A stretch of DNA of 64,000 nt from assembly GCA_028641055.1 (NCBI GenBank), contig CM054061.1, forward strand, positions 54,106,081 to 54,170,080, given 5' to 3'. Both the position numbers and the translations under genes were made by a program. The DNA is from Alopecurus myosuroides (Eukaryota > Streptophyta > Magnoliopsida > Poales > Poaceae). The notes beneath the pieces are model-generated. The model worked only from the letters and a program-made list of their open reading frames with translations. It was not told where the DNA came from and searched no databases. Below are positions 23,628-36,391 of this stretch, one piece after another (positions within the stretch are counted from its first letter, which is position 1; each line of letters opens with the position of its first letter).

Positions 23628-26600
23628 ATGGCCAAGGCTAGCTGGGCGGGTTCCTCCGTCACCAAGGCCAATCTCGCCTGGCTCGTGACCAGCAGAAGGG
23701 TTCCCCCCGGCGTGGAGTGCCGGGCACCCGACGACGAGGTCGTGCCAACTCCGCAGGACGGCGAGCGGGTGGTCTTCATGTCGCACTTCGAGCGCGGTTT
23801 TGGACTGCCCGCCTCCGACTTTCTGCGCAAATTCCTCGACCACTTCGGGCTGCAGATGCACCACCTGCCGCCCAACGCGGTCGTCTTCCTCGCCTACCAC
23901 GCCGTGGTCTGCGAGGCTTTCCTCGGCATCAGGCCTACGACTGATACGTGGCTCAGGTACTTCAATCTCCGCCAACAATCTGTCGGGAAGAAAGACGGTG
24001 CAGGTATCGGCCGTGCCACCGACACGGGCTGTGCCATGATGGTGCAGCGGACGGGTACGAACCATCCCCGCATCCAGGGGCTGGACTCCTGCCGAATGTG
24101 GCAGCAGACCTTCTTCTACGTCAAGAACGTCCCCGCCACGGAAGGAGGTGTGGTTGATGATCGAATCAACCTGCCCGCTTGGAGGAACCGTGCTCCACTC
24201 GGGTCGAACTGGAAGGAGAAGCCCAACATCGACGAAATCGCCGTCGAGATAGAAGATAGACTCGGCGAGTTGAAGAAGCTGGGCCTCAAGAACGACGACC
24301 CGGTGATATGCTGGATCAAGCGCCGAGTACTCCCTCTGCAGGAGCGCTGCCATCTCATGTGTTACATGGGAGGCCCGCGCGACTGCACCAGGACCACCAC
24401 CATCGACATCGACGACGCGGATGTTGCCTATCATGCCAGGAACATGCTGAAGACAAGCCTTACCGAGAAGTGGCGGTATGGCTTCGTCCCGTACAACCGC
24501 ACGCAACCGATTGCCCGGGTACGTTCTTCCTTCTCTGTTTTTTGCCTCTGCCACCCGAGTAGAGAACTTCCCTTTCCGCCCCGACTAGCAACCACCTGGT
24601 GCACCGAGTAGAGCTCTTAGTCGACTCGCGCTTAGGCTTAGTATGCTTTGTGTTTGCACGCCTATCCGGGTAGAACACTTGGAGAACTGCATAGGCTTAG
24701 TGTGCTTTGTGTCTGCACGCCTGTCCGAGTAGAATACTTAGAAAACCGCATAGGCTTAGTGTGCTTTGTGTTTGCACGCCTATCCGAGTAGAGTTCCATC
24801 CTGCTACTCGGTTTACTTATGATCCTTCTCTGTCTTTCAGACTCTTACTCGACAGCTGATTGAGAGTCGGGAAGTTTTCGAGGACAACTGGTTCGCCGAT
24901 CGCGAGGAGGATGACATGCTGCCCTCTGACGACGCGGAACAGAGCAGTCCCGCTCCTGACAAGCGTGATGCTCTCCGCACTTGGTCGGATGAAGGCTCTC
25001 ACGGTATGGTTATTTTCATCTTGTTTGCTTCTGAGAAACACCAGCCCCTTGCACTGCTGTTCCTGATTCTTCCTTCTTCTCCTTTGAACTTCTCAGATGA
25101 GGCCGCTGCGGAGAGGGACGACGAGGATGAGGGCGAGAACGAGGGCGATGCGCCCCTCGTCGTCCAACCTTTGTCTACTGCCCCTCCCGAAACCCGCAAG
25201 CGGACTGGGAGCGAAGCGCAGGTACCTCCAGCCAAGAAGAGGAAGCCCGCCGAGAAGGAGGAGGCCGCCGAGAAGAAGAAGAAGGTTACTGTCAAGAAAC
25301 CCCGACGACAGCTTAAGTCCACCAATGCGTGAGTTCTCTTCTCGTTTGCCCTCCTTCTCGCGTAGTACTGATTTCTCCCAAATCTTCTTCCAATCTCTGA
25401 TCTCTTTCTTCTCTGCAGTCCTGCCATGGATGCGAACGCAGCCCTCGCGTCCGACCAAGCCCAGAAGAAACCAGTACCTCTGGTCAACCTGGACGATGAT
25501 GATGAGGATCGCGACGCCAATGCTGCTGCTGCCAATCCAGCACAAGGAGCAGCGTCAGAACCAGTAGCACAAGACACCGCCGTCCACGATGAGAGACCCC
25601 CTTCTCCTCCGGCTAGCAACGCCGAGGAGAACCAAGAACAAGAAATGCCAGATGCCGCCGCCCTTGAGCGGCCAGAAGTAGAACGGGAGCAGCCCACCAC
25701 TGAGGCTGCTGCACAAGAGAACATCGCCGCCGAGCAGCTGACGACAGACGACACCGCCGCGGATGCTACCGTAGCGGATGTCTACCCACTGCCAGGCAGC
25801 GCACCGAGTGGTGTTCTGCCAGGAGCTGCAGCGGCGCCACCAACTGCGCAAGGCCCTACGCCACCGACTGCGCAAGGCCCTACACCACCAACTTCCTCCT
25901 CGTCTCCACAGAGCAAGGATACATCCAGCCCTCCTGGGCGAGCAGCCAAGCAACAGGCCCTTGATGCTCTGAGGGATTACTGTTCCAAGAAGGGCCTTTC
26001 TGAGAAGGAGACTGCCGATAAGGTGGCTGCTGAGGAGGCCAAGGCCAAGGAGGAGGCCGCCGAGAAGGTCAGAGCTGAGAAAGAAGCTGCTGAGAGAGCC
26101 AAGGCCGAGCAGAAGAAGGCCAGGGCTGAACAGAAGAAAGCCGAGAGGCAAACTGCCGAGAAAGCAGTCGCCGAGAAGGCCAAGGCCAAGACTGACGGGA
26201 AGAAACCCGAGGATGTCGAGAAGCAGGAAATCGAGAAGGAGCAAACAAAGAAGAGGGCCAGAGACCAAGGCGCATCCGCAGGCGGAGCACTCGTGATCCG
26301 CGACTCCGGCCCGATTCCTGCTGCGCTCTCTGCGGGCGCTCGCGCTGCTGGCCAGCCTTGCTACCCGGAGTATATGATTGAGGTTAGCCACCAACATAGC
26401 ATCGGCTTCCCTCCCCAAGATAAAGCTGTAGCTATTCAGAAGGGGAGGAAAGCTGTAGCCAGGAATACTCCTCCCTTCGATCCAGCCCAGAACAAACCCG
26501 TCAATATTGCTTCTCGGGGAGCCCAAGACAAGCCAATAACCTCCAAGGGTCTTGAGCAGGTACTGGACACTGTCGGCTACATCAGCGCCAAGTGGGACAG

Positions 26601-28788
26601 CGGGGTTCTCGGAGAGGAGAAGTGGCACGGCTTGACCCTTGGCTCCGTCGACCACTACCGCGTGGAGTGGAACAAGATCGACCTGGGACACCAGCCCATG
26701 TCCGTCTCCACCGACACCGCCACCCTCGCAGCCAAGATGTTCTTGCACCGCAAGAACGCCGAAGATATCGAACAGAGCTACGCAGTAAGTCTTTTTGCCT
26801 TTTCCGAGTTGAATTTTCTTCTCTTCTACTCGCCTTTCTTCTTTCTTACCATCATCCCCAGTCCCCGAGATTTGGGTCGAGTAGGCGGATACTCTCCGAG
26901 TAGCCTCCTACTCGGGCCGAATCTTCTCTGCTTTGCCTAACTCATTTTCTTCTCGGTTTTCAGGATAGCGTTCTTAAGCGGACCAACTTATACCGCATCC
27001 TTCTCTGGAACCACTCCATCGCTAGGAGGCGAATTGCTGCGCTGGAGAAGGAGAAGTTAGCTGCTGAGGCCGCGAGCAAAAATGCAAACGACAGCACCCA
27101 ACAGCTGGCCGAAGTGCAAGGTACACGCTTAGCCACGCGGTTTCTGCGTTTTATGTTTACGCCCGCTTCTGCTTTCTCACGCGCTAACCTTTTCTTCTTT
27201 GCAGACAAACTGAAGGCCTTGGCCGATGAGCATGAGAAATGCCGCGCTTTCGTGGCGAACGCCGAGGCCACCATAAAGAAACTTGAAGGTGAGTTTGCTG
27301 TTTACTCGGTATGTCCTTGAACTCGGTTCTTCTCTGCCCGCTTACTGACCTCATCTTATCTTTTCGCAGAAGATTATAAGTCGTTTGCTGAGGCGCACCA
27401 AGATTGCGTCCAGCCAGCCGAGGTGGAGAAACAGCTATCCGATCAGGCCATTTCTCTGGTGAAGGACCACACCACCGAGATGGAGAAACTGCAGCTCCAG
27501 CTTCAGAATGCACTCCAAGATGCCGTGAAGATTGGCGCCGAGAGGGACACGGCCATCGCCGAGAAGGCCAAGGCCGAGACCACTTTCAAGGCCAAGGAAA
27601 GGGCCCTCGAGGCTGAGTGCGAGACTCTGAAGAAGACCAATGCTGATCTTTTCGCTCAGATGGACACCCTGCGCCAGGTCCAATCAAAGCACATTAGCAA
27701 CGAGGAATCTTGGAGAACCAAGCTGCACCAGCTGCGCCGCCAACTGATCGGTAAGTTCTTTTCTCCATTGCATCTTTTCTTCTCGGTCTTCTTCCTTCTC
27801 TGCATCCTTTTTTCTTTCTCGGTTTTTGATCTTGCCACTTGCTATTTCAGATATCTGGCCTCGCCTTGAGTCTACCTCTGCGCCCACGATAGCCAAGGCC
27901 CGAGCAGTTCGCCTTTCGCTGGGTGAGCCGATTGATACCAGGGCTGATATCGAGGACAGCTTGCTGGTGCTCAAAGGTTACTTCGAACAGCTGGCCGGCG
28001 TCGGAACTGACTTGATGCATGCGGGCTTTGAGCTCCACCGGCTGTTCTGGCCTCATGATGCTGAGCCAAAGAGCATGCGGGAGCTCGCCCTCAAGCTGGA
28101 GAACGTGAAGGCCGAGTTGAAAAAGTGGCGAGCCTCCGGAGCCCGTGCTGGTGCGGACGTGATGCTTCTCTGCATTGCGTCCTGGTATGAAAACCTGGAC
28201 ATGCAGCTCATCCGCGGGAAGCGCAATAACTCCAAGTGGGAGACTGATGCCGATAGCGTGGCCTTGCGCAAGCAGATTGCATATGATGTCGCAGAGTGCG
28301 CCGAGACGGAGGTCTACATCGATGGCGTCCCCGAACCCGACACCGAGTACGAGGACGACGAAGATGACGACGAGGAAGAACTTGGGGACTACTTCGAATC
28401 TCCCAAGGGCAAGGCCGGGAAGGGCAAGGCCACCGTCGTCGCGAGTAGCGATGAAGACGAAGGGGCGCACATCGACAGCGAGCCACTCGACTTCGGCACC
28501 TCCTCAGGTGCTGCTCTCGACGACACGGTGCCCCCTCCTGGCCACGCTTCAGGCTCCTCCTCGGCTCCGGGACCCGTCTCGGTGGCCACGGCCACTTCCG
28601 AGCAGGCGGCCACCCAGGAGGACGCCGAGATGGAGGAATCCGCCGCCGTGCAGACGGAGGCTGATGCTACCCACGCCGGCACCGAAGGAACAGCCGCCAC
28701 GACTGCCACCGAAGAAACTGCTGCCAGGACCGCCGCCGAGGAAACAGCCGCCAAGGCCAGCGCCGAGAACATCTCCTCTTCAACTTGA
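23628..28788 (+). CDS. Antisense gene of element T, eight exons, 1,403 aa
   Basis: Exons placed by GT/AG sites and frame are 23628-24518, 24841-25003, 25097-25328, 25419-26784, 26964-27120, 27205-27288, 27370-27750 and 27851-28788, a total of 4,212 nt without internal stop. The first exon resembles the plant 'putative gypsy type transposon' domain (PF04195 type), with GFGLPASDFLRKFLDHFGLQ and an NAVVFLAYHAVVCEAFLGI segment. Exons 3-4 are rich in Lys, Glu and Ala with KKRKP-type basic clusters, which could be nuclear-localising. Exons 4-7 look coiled-coil (repeated AEKAKAE, EKEKLAAEA). Exon 8 ends in a low-complexity acidic and Ala/Thr tail. Antisense extra ORFs are known in Tat elements such as Grande; their function is unknown. 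All introns are short (81-322 bp). The start at 23628 is the first ATG after the TATA box. Confidence 0.82.
24629..24800 (+). repeat. Tandem repeat of about 60 bp in intron 1 of the antisense gene
   Basis: Three copies begin near 24629, 24689 and 24748. The shared core is GGCTTAGTGTGCTTTGTG followed by TTGCACGCCTATCCGAGTAG. It fills most of intron 1 and does not reach the splice sites. Confidence 0.85.
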
Positions 28789-29469
28789 AGCAACCTGCAA
28801 TCTTTTCTTTCACTTGAACATTTTATCAGATCCCCGGAATGCCGGGAGCAGATGTAACAGACTACCTTTATCTTGCTTGCTACTCAGTTTTTATGCCCAC
28901 TCGGTTTACGTTGACATTAATCAATTTGAACGACACTGGCTTAATGCCGAGTTGTGTTTCCATGCGAGTCCCCGAGTAGCATTTCTTATTCACCCTGTCT
29001 TTTTCATCTCTGCTCTACCTGCGACTTGTCGCTTGTTTGGTATTCGAGTCACAAGAATCAAGGAACAAGGCTGCAAATACTTAGCCGCTAGAAACAATCA
29101 TGATAACGCAGCCCACCACTTAGCCGAGAAGGCGAAAACGGGGAACAAAAAGTAACCGACAACCTACTCGGTTCCTGCACTCCTTCTTCCTTAGTGATTT
29201 TCGTGTGCTCATTGACCTTTTGCTTGTTCTCTTGCTTGCCATGAAGCCGGGTTTCGGACAGCAGCAAAGTCGAAGAGTTGGCATATAGGTTTAAACACAG
29301 TACTCAATTCACTTTTGAGTTCTGAAGTGAAGCAACCGAATAGACAAAGGAACAAGCCAAGTAAGAAAAACACTTAGAGCAATTTTGGACGAGGGCAGTC
29401 CCCGAGAACAATTTTAGATTGCAGAGTAGAATTTCAACTCGGATGAAAGGGGTACATACACATCTTTGC
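28789..29469. other. Spacer between convergent genes of element T
   Basis: 680 bp between the stop of the antisense gene (28788) and the stop of the gag-pol frame (29470). The two transcripts would meet tail to tail here. It contains CCCCGAGTAG near 28973 and CTACTCGG near 29164. I see no obvious poly(A) signal cluster and no further gene. Confidence 0.6.
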
Positions 29470-30884
29470 TCATGAATGAAAACGACGAAGTAGAGCTACA
29501 TTCCAGGGACGCTTGGTTTCCTCTCCAGCTTTATCTGCCCTGTTCGCCTGCGATGGGCGCACATCTACAAGATAGTACGCGTCATTGTGCAGCGCTTTGC
29601 TGACAATGAAAGGCCCTTCCCATGGAGGAGACAACTTGTGCATCCCGGCTGTGCGCTGCACCAGCCTAAGGACCATGTCTCCTTCTCGGAAAACCCTTGG
29701 GTTCACCTTTCGGCTATGATAGCGCCGCAGGTTTTGCTGGTAGATAGCCGAACGTGACAGAGTCAGCTCTCTTGCTTCTTCAAGCAGGTCAACGTCGTCT
29801 TCTCGAGCTTCTCTCGCCTCCACCTCAGTGTAGAGGGCTACTCGGGGGGAGTCATGCTCTAAGTCTATTGGTAACACGGCCTCAGCCCCGTATACCAAGA
29901 AGAATGGCGTGTAGCCGGTTGACCGGTTAGGGGTAGTCCTTAGACTCCACAACACCGCTGGCAACTCTTCTAGCCAACACCCAGGTGTTTTCAGCAGTGG
30001 CTCAATCAGCCTTGGCTTGATACCTGCCAGTACCATCCCATTGGCTCTCTCAACTTGCCCATTGGAGGCAGGGTGCGCGACTGACGCAACGTCTAGTCGG
30101 ATATGCTTATCTCTGCAGAATCGCACCATTGCCCCCTCTGCAAAGTTGGTGCCATTGTCGGTGATGATACTGTGCGGGTAGCCATATCTCATGATTACAT
30201 CCTTCACAAACTTCACAGCTGTGACCCCATCGCACTTCCGAATAGGTTTCACCTCGATCCACTTGGTGAACTTGTCCACCATGACCAAGATATGTGTCAT
30301 GTTGCCCTTAGCCGGCTTGAAAGGACCAACCATATCCAAGCACCAGACAGCAAAGGGCCATGTGATAGGAATTGTTTTCAACTCGGAAGCTGGCATGTGA
30401 ATCTTACTTGCGAACATCTGGCAGCCGGCGCACTTCCTCACAATATCCTCAGCTTGCTGCAATGCAGTGAGCCAGTAGAAGCCATGCCGAAAAGCTTTCT
30501 TGACTAAAGCCCGAGAAGAGGCGTGATGCCCACATTCCCCTTGATGTATCTCCACCAGGATTTCTTCTCCTTCCTCTGGGCTCACACAGCGTTGCAGCAC
30601 ACCAGTGGCACTTCTCTTGTGCAGCACATCTCGGACTATGGTGTAGCCCTTGGACCTTCTCTGAATCTGCCTCGCAGTCACCTCATCTTCAGGTAAAGTG
30701 CCGTCCCTTAGAAAGGATAATATGGGCATTGCCCAACTCGGTGTCTCCCGCACGGGAAACACTGGTTCATCCATTTCCATTGGGACAGGCTCTGGTGGTT
30801 GCACAGGAGGAGTAGGAGCGCTTCTCTGTAGCCCCGACCGATTGGCGAGAACTTCTTCAATGAACGCAACAGCTTCTGGGTTGA

Positions 30885-30995
30885 GGGCGGCAGTCCCCGA
30901 GTAAGGAGTGGCAGTCCCCGGGTAGGGAGTAGCAGTCCCCGAGTAAGGAATGGCAGTCCCCGAGTATAGGACGGCAGTCCCCGGGTTTCCTGCAG
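30885..30995 (-). repeat. 24-bp tandem repeat in the linker before integrase
   Basis: About four to five imperfect units containing GGCAGTCCCCGAGTA, encoding repeated YSGTA/PYSGTA peptides on the minus strand. It lies between the second RNase H-like domain and the integrase zinc finger, in frame, and does not disrupt either. Confidence 0.8.
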
Positions 30996-33900
30996 CACTC
31001 TCCCAGTCAATCTCCATTGGGTCAGATTCCTCACTTGGCAGAGAAGGGACAAAGATGGATTCCGAGTTGGGGGAAGGCTTGATGGATGGCTTCCTCAAAT
31101 GCTCCAAGGCAATCCCTGCTGGGATGGACTGCCGAGAAGATCCCAACTTGGACAGCTCATCTGCTGCTTCGTTCTCTGCTCGGTGAATGTGCTGGAACTC
31201 ACAGCCTTCGAAAAACCCAGTCATTGACTGCACCAGGAAGCGATACGACGCCATGTTGGCATCCAAAGCGTCCCAGGAACCTGAGACTTGTTGCACCACC
31301 AGATCTGAGTCGCCATAGCAGATAATGCGCTGCACACCAACCTCCTTTGCTACTCGCAAACCATGCACTACTGCCTCGTACTCGGCTACATTGTTAGATG
31401 CCTTGAAGTGAATCTGCAACACATACTTGAGTTGATCCCGCTTGGGTGACGTAAGCACAACGCCAGCACCGAGGCCTTCTTTCACCTTTGAGCCATCAAA
31501 GTGCATCTTCCAATAGTTGGAAACTGGAGCAGGAGGTTCATATTGCATCTCGGCCCAGTCCACAAGAAATTCCGCCAGTACCTGAGATTTGATTGCTTCT
31601 CTTCTCGTATACGCGGGAGCGTACGCGGCTAGCTCAATTGCCCACTTGGCTACTCTGCCACTCGCTTCCTTGTTACCCATGATGTCCGAGATGGGAGCTG
31701 AACTCACAACAGTGATGGGGTGCTCCTGGAAGTAATGCTTTAGCTTCCTGGCGCCCAGGTACACACCATATGTCATCTTCTGGTAGTGAGGATAGTTTTG
31801 TTTGGAACTGGACAGCACTTCACTGAGATAATAGACTGGGCGCTGCACACTCTTGCCTTCTTCTTCTCGCTCCACCACTATCACCACGCTGACTACTCGG
31901 TTAGTCGCGGCAATGTACAGCAGCATAGGCTCCTTGGGTAGCGGACTAGCCAAGACAGGAGCGCTAGCCAGCATTGCTTTCAGCTCATTGAATGCCACAT
32001 CCGCCTGTGGAGTCCAGACAAACTTGTCACTCTTCTTCATCAGCTGGTACAGAGGCAGAGCCTTCTCGCCCATTCGGCCAAGAAAACGGCTCAGAGATGC
32101 CAGACAACCCGTGAACTTCTGCACATCCTTCAATGATCTCGGCAAAGACATGCTCTCAATAGCTTTTATCTTAGACGGATTGGCTTCAATGCCCCGACTA
32201 GAAACCAGAAAACCGAGTAGCTTTCCAGCTGGTACACCAAAGGTACACTTACTCGGATTCAGTTTCATTTTGTACCTGCGTAGGTTAGCAAAGGTTTCCT
32301 CCAGGTCGGCAAGCAGAGTATGTGTTTTATTCGTTTTGATGACAATGTCATCTACGTACACCTGCACATTCTTGCCGAGCTGGTCGTGCAAGCATTTCTG
32401 CATGCATCTCTGATAGGTTGCACCCGCATTCCTCAGGCCAAAACACATGACACGATAGCAATAAGCCCCGTACGGGGTAATGAAAGCAGTCTTTATTTGA
32501 TCAGCAGGATTGAGTGCAATCTGGTGGAAACCAGAGTAGGCATCTATGAAAGACAACAGTTCACAACCGGCAGTGGAATCGATCACCTGATCGATGCGAG
32601 GTAGCGGGAAAGGATCCTTGGGGCATGCCTTGTTCAAGTCGGTGTAGTCGACGCACATGCGCCATGCAGTGGCAGCCTTGGGATCTTCCTTTTTCTTCTC
32701 GACCATGACCGGGTTGGCTAACCAGTCCGGGTGCAGCACCTCCATGATGAAGTTACTGATCAGCAGTTTGGTGATTTGATCACCGATGGCCTTCCTTCTC
32801 TCATCCCCGAAACGGCGTAAAGCCTGCTTCACGGGCTTGGCGTCAGGACGCACATGCAAAGAGTGCTCAACCAACTCCCTCGGGACTCCTGGTAGATCTT
32901 CATTGGTCCAGGCGAACACGTCCCGATTCTCACGGAGGAAGTGGATGAGCGCGCTTTCCTATTTCTCCGCCAACCCGGCACCAATGATGGCCACGCGCTC
33001 CGGGAACTCGGGGTCCACCTGGACTGTCTTGGTCTCCTTGGCAGCTTGGAAGGCAGTACCATGCTGAGTACTCGGCACACCTTGCGCGCTAGCTTGTGCG
33101 GACTGAGCCATGGCCACCACCTCGTACATCTTCTTCTTCTCGGCAGCAATCACCATCGATTCCGCCAGCTGAGAGCTAGCAGAGGCGCACTCCATGGACT
33201 TCTTGTAATCTCCCGAGATGGTGATGATGCCATTGGGCCCGGGGATCTTCATCTTCAGATACGCCACATGAGTAGAGGCCATGAACTTGCTCAGAGCAGG
33301 CCTGCCGAGTAGAGCATGATATGGGCTCTGATGATCCACCACTTCAAACTGCAGACGCTCAGTGCGGCAGTTCTCCCGAGTACCGAATAGCACATCAATC
33401 CACACTCGGCCAATCGGGTTGCATGAGATCCCGGGCACAATGCCATGGAAGGTGGTCTTGCTGGGCAGCATCATGTTCTCGGCCAGGCCAAGCTTCTCGA
33501 GCGTGTCCTTGTACACGATGTTGATGCTGCTGCCGTTGTCGATCAGCACCTTGCTGAATCTCACATTCTTCTCGGGGCCCAGGAAAGTGGGATCCAGCAC
33601 CAAAGCATAGGTACCCGGATTGGGCATCACCTTGGGGTGATCTGCCCGAGTCCACCTGATCTCCTGGTCACACCAATACATGTAGTGAGGCACAGCCGGA
33701 ATCACTGCATTGACCTCCATGGCCCGCCTGTGCTGTGACTGCTTGTCGACTGCCTCAGAAGTGAAGATCATATAGCTCTCATGGTGCTCTTGGTACTGGT
33801 TGGAGCCATTGCCCCCATTGTTGCCATTGTTGCCATTGTTGTTGCCCTGGTAGTTGTTGTTGCCTCTGTTGTTGTTGTTGCGGTTGTAGTTGTTGTTGTT

Positions 33901-36371
33901 GTTGCGGTACCTCTCGTTGTTGAAGTTCTGGTTGGCTCCTAAAGCCACCTGGTTGACATTCTCCCTTCTCGGGTACACTGGCGGCCGAGCTGCAGGAGCG
34001 CGAGTAGGCTGAACAGTGGCATTCGCGGCTGGCAGAGGAGGTGGAGGAGGCAAGCCATCACTCTTGATCACATCCCACCACTCGCACTGCCGAGTAGTAT
34101 GGTTCGCAGGCCTTGAGGGGTGGTGAGTGTGAAAGCTGCATGGCCCATCCTTCATGTCATCGAAGACAAACTTCTTCGGCTGCTCGGAGTTCCCGCTACT
34201 CGGCTGCGCAGTGCGGAACGGTTTCTTGTTGCCCTGGCCCTGGTTCTGGTTCTGCCCGTAGGCTCCAGCAGGTTTCTGCCTTTGGCCACCACCGCCTCCG
34301 ACATTCACTGCATTCACCTCTTCGGGATCATACCGAGTATCTACTCGGCGCTTGTTGCGGAACTCGTTGCGCTTGCTGCTGTTGAAGTTTCTTCTCGGCT
34401 CAGAGGAATCCATCAGTGGCTGAGTAGGATCACCGAGTGCGTACTGATCCGCAATCTTGATGGTCTCGGCCAAGGTGTTCGGCATCTCCCTTTGCAATCT
34501 CTGCCAAAGCATGCTGCCATGTCGGCAACCCTGCGCAAACCAAGTGATGGCTTGCGCCTCATTCACACCCTCACAGGTGTTCCTCAAGGTGCTCCACCGA
34601 GTAAGGTACTCGCGGTCTGTCTCGTCTTCTCGCTGCCGGCAAGCCGACAACTGCTGTGGCCTATTCGGCCTCTTGTAGGTGCTGGTGAAGTTGCTGATGA
34701 AGGCATCCGAGAAGTCCAGCCAGCAGTTAATGCTGTTCTTGGGCAAGTTGTTGAGCCAAGTGCGAGCTGGACCTTCTAGCATCTGCGGCACTTAGCGTAC
34801 CGCCCATCTCCTGTTGCCATTCGCGATATGGACCGCGGTGACGTAGTCATTGAGCCAATCTTCAGGCTTGGTGCTACCATTGTAGCTCTTGGTGCCCCTT
34901 GCGAGCTGGAAGCCCTTCACGGAAGGCTCGTTCATGATGCGCGGGCCAAAGCACTCGGGGCCAGGGGGACCCGTGCTCTCAAGCCGCGCCGACAAGCTGA
35001 TACGGTCCAGCTGGTGCCTTGCATCTCCAGGCGCCAACACACGCTCACCAACACGGTCATGAATATCATAACCAGCCATCTCCATAGCCGAGTAGCCATC
35101 ATCATACCTATCCACCTGCATAGCCGCAGGCTGCTCCACCGGGTTGGCGACTGGTGCCACCGGGCGCGGCTGCTGCCTCTGCCGAGTAGGCGGAGCTGCG
35201 GGTTGCCGAGAAGTACCCGGACGTGCGGCTTCTCGGACACGGCTTTGAGCTTGATGGGCTTGAGAGCCTGCTCTTGCAGTGTTGTGTTCCTGCCCGGGCT
35301 GCTGCGGCACAGCAACCTGTTTCGCGGCAGCAGCCGGGTCATACACCTGCATTTGCCTGTCTCTACCCGTACGCCCGCTGCGGCTCTTCTCGCGGCTGGG
35401 ATGCGGAGATGAGGCTTGATCGTTAGATCTAGCCGCGTGCGAGTGAACCACCTGCGAAGCTCCAGCTCCCGGGTTGGCCTTCCGGAACTCCTCGTTCTGC
35501 CTGGCGGCCTCCAGCACCAGCTCTCCGAGCCTCTCCTGCTGCCTGCGACGCGCTTCTCCCTCTAGGCGCGGCAACTCGGCAGCCACAGCTTGCGCAGCTC
35601 GCAGCGTCTTGGCGGGCGTGCTGTACCTCGGCCTTGTGAAAGTGTTCGCGGTAGCGGACTGCGCGGGCTCCTCCGCGACAGTCGCCATCTCGGCGCCCAG
35701 GTTGCGCCGCGTAGCGCCTACCCTGCTAGGCCTCCTGGCCACCGGCGTGAAGCCGTGAGCCTTGTTGTACTCGAGCTGGTCTAGACTCAGCTCGAGCCTG
35801 ATCTTCTCCAACTCCGCCTGCTCGGCGAGCAGCTCCTGGCGTTGCCGCTCGAGCTGCTCCCGCGCGGCTAGGAGCTCAACGTCGGTGGGCGTGGGCATGC
35901 CGGTTCGCGCCGCAGACGCGGGGATGACTGTAGACGTGGAAGGCGGCAGGTTGCTCTCCTTCTCGTAGGGCCGGTGGGTCCTGCCACCCGCGGGCGGGTC
36001 GTCAACCTCCTCGACGACGGCCGCAGCGCCAGTAGCAGCTGCGCCAGCGTTTGCCGCCAAGCCCGTCACCATCACCTCCGCGCAGCATGCAGAGCTGCAT
36101 GCGGGCCTTCCGCGAGCAGCGACAACCGCGGGAGGATCCTCCGCGTCGTGCACCAGCTCGGGGTAGGTGTCGTTGGCGACGGTGGCGACGTAGACGAGGT
36201 GAGAGCCGAAGGAGATCACGGAGCCGCCCTCCGGCATGGCCTTGCCGCCGAAACAGCCGGCGTTGTCGGTGACGAAGTCGAAGGAGCCGAATCTGTGGAC
36301 AAGGCCACAAACTACGCGCTCCGCTGATGAAGATCCCGTCCGAACAGAAACTCCAGCCAGCGCCGCTGGTT

Positions 36372-36389
36372 GCCCCACGGTGGGCGCCA
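36372..36389 (-). other. Primer-binding site of element T
   Basis: On the minus strand it reads TGGCGCCCACCGTGGGGC, two bases inside the 5' LTR. It differs from the site of elements A, C and D after the first seven bases, so a different tRNA primer is expected; I do not assign one. Confidence 0.8.
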
Positions 36390-36391
36390 AC

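Noticed and set aside
23574..24554. Minus-strand open frame of 326 codons
   Set aside because: Shadow of exon 1 of the antisense gene. The plus strand has the domain similarity, TATA box and consistent splice sites.
25555..26748. Minus-strand open frame of 397 codons
   Set aside because: It is the complement of exon 4 of the antisense gene, whose Ala/Lys/Glu-rich codons leave the opposite strand open. It shows no domain and low-complexity Leu/Gly sequence.
28175..29155. Plus-strand open frame of 326 codons
   Set aside because: Out-of-frame reading of the last antisense exon; Pro/Arg-rich low complexity, and the proper frame connects with seven upstream exons.
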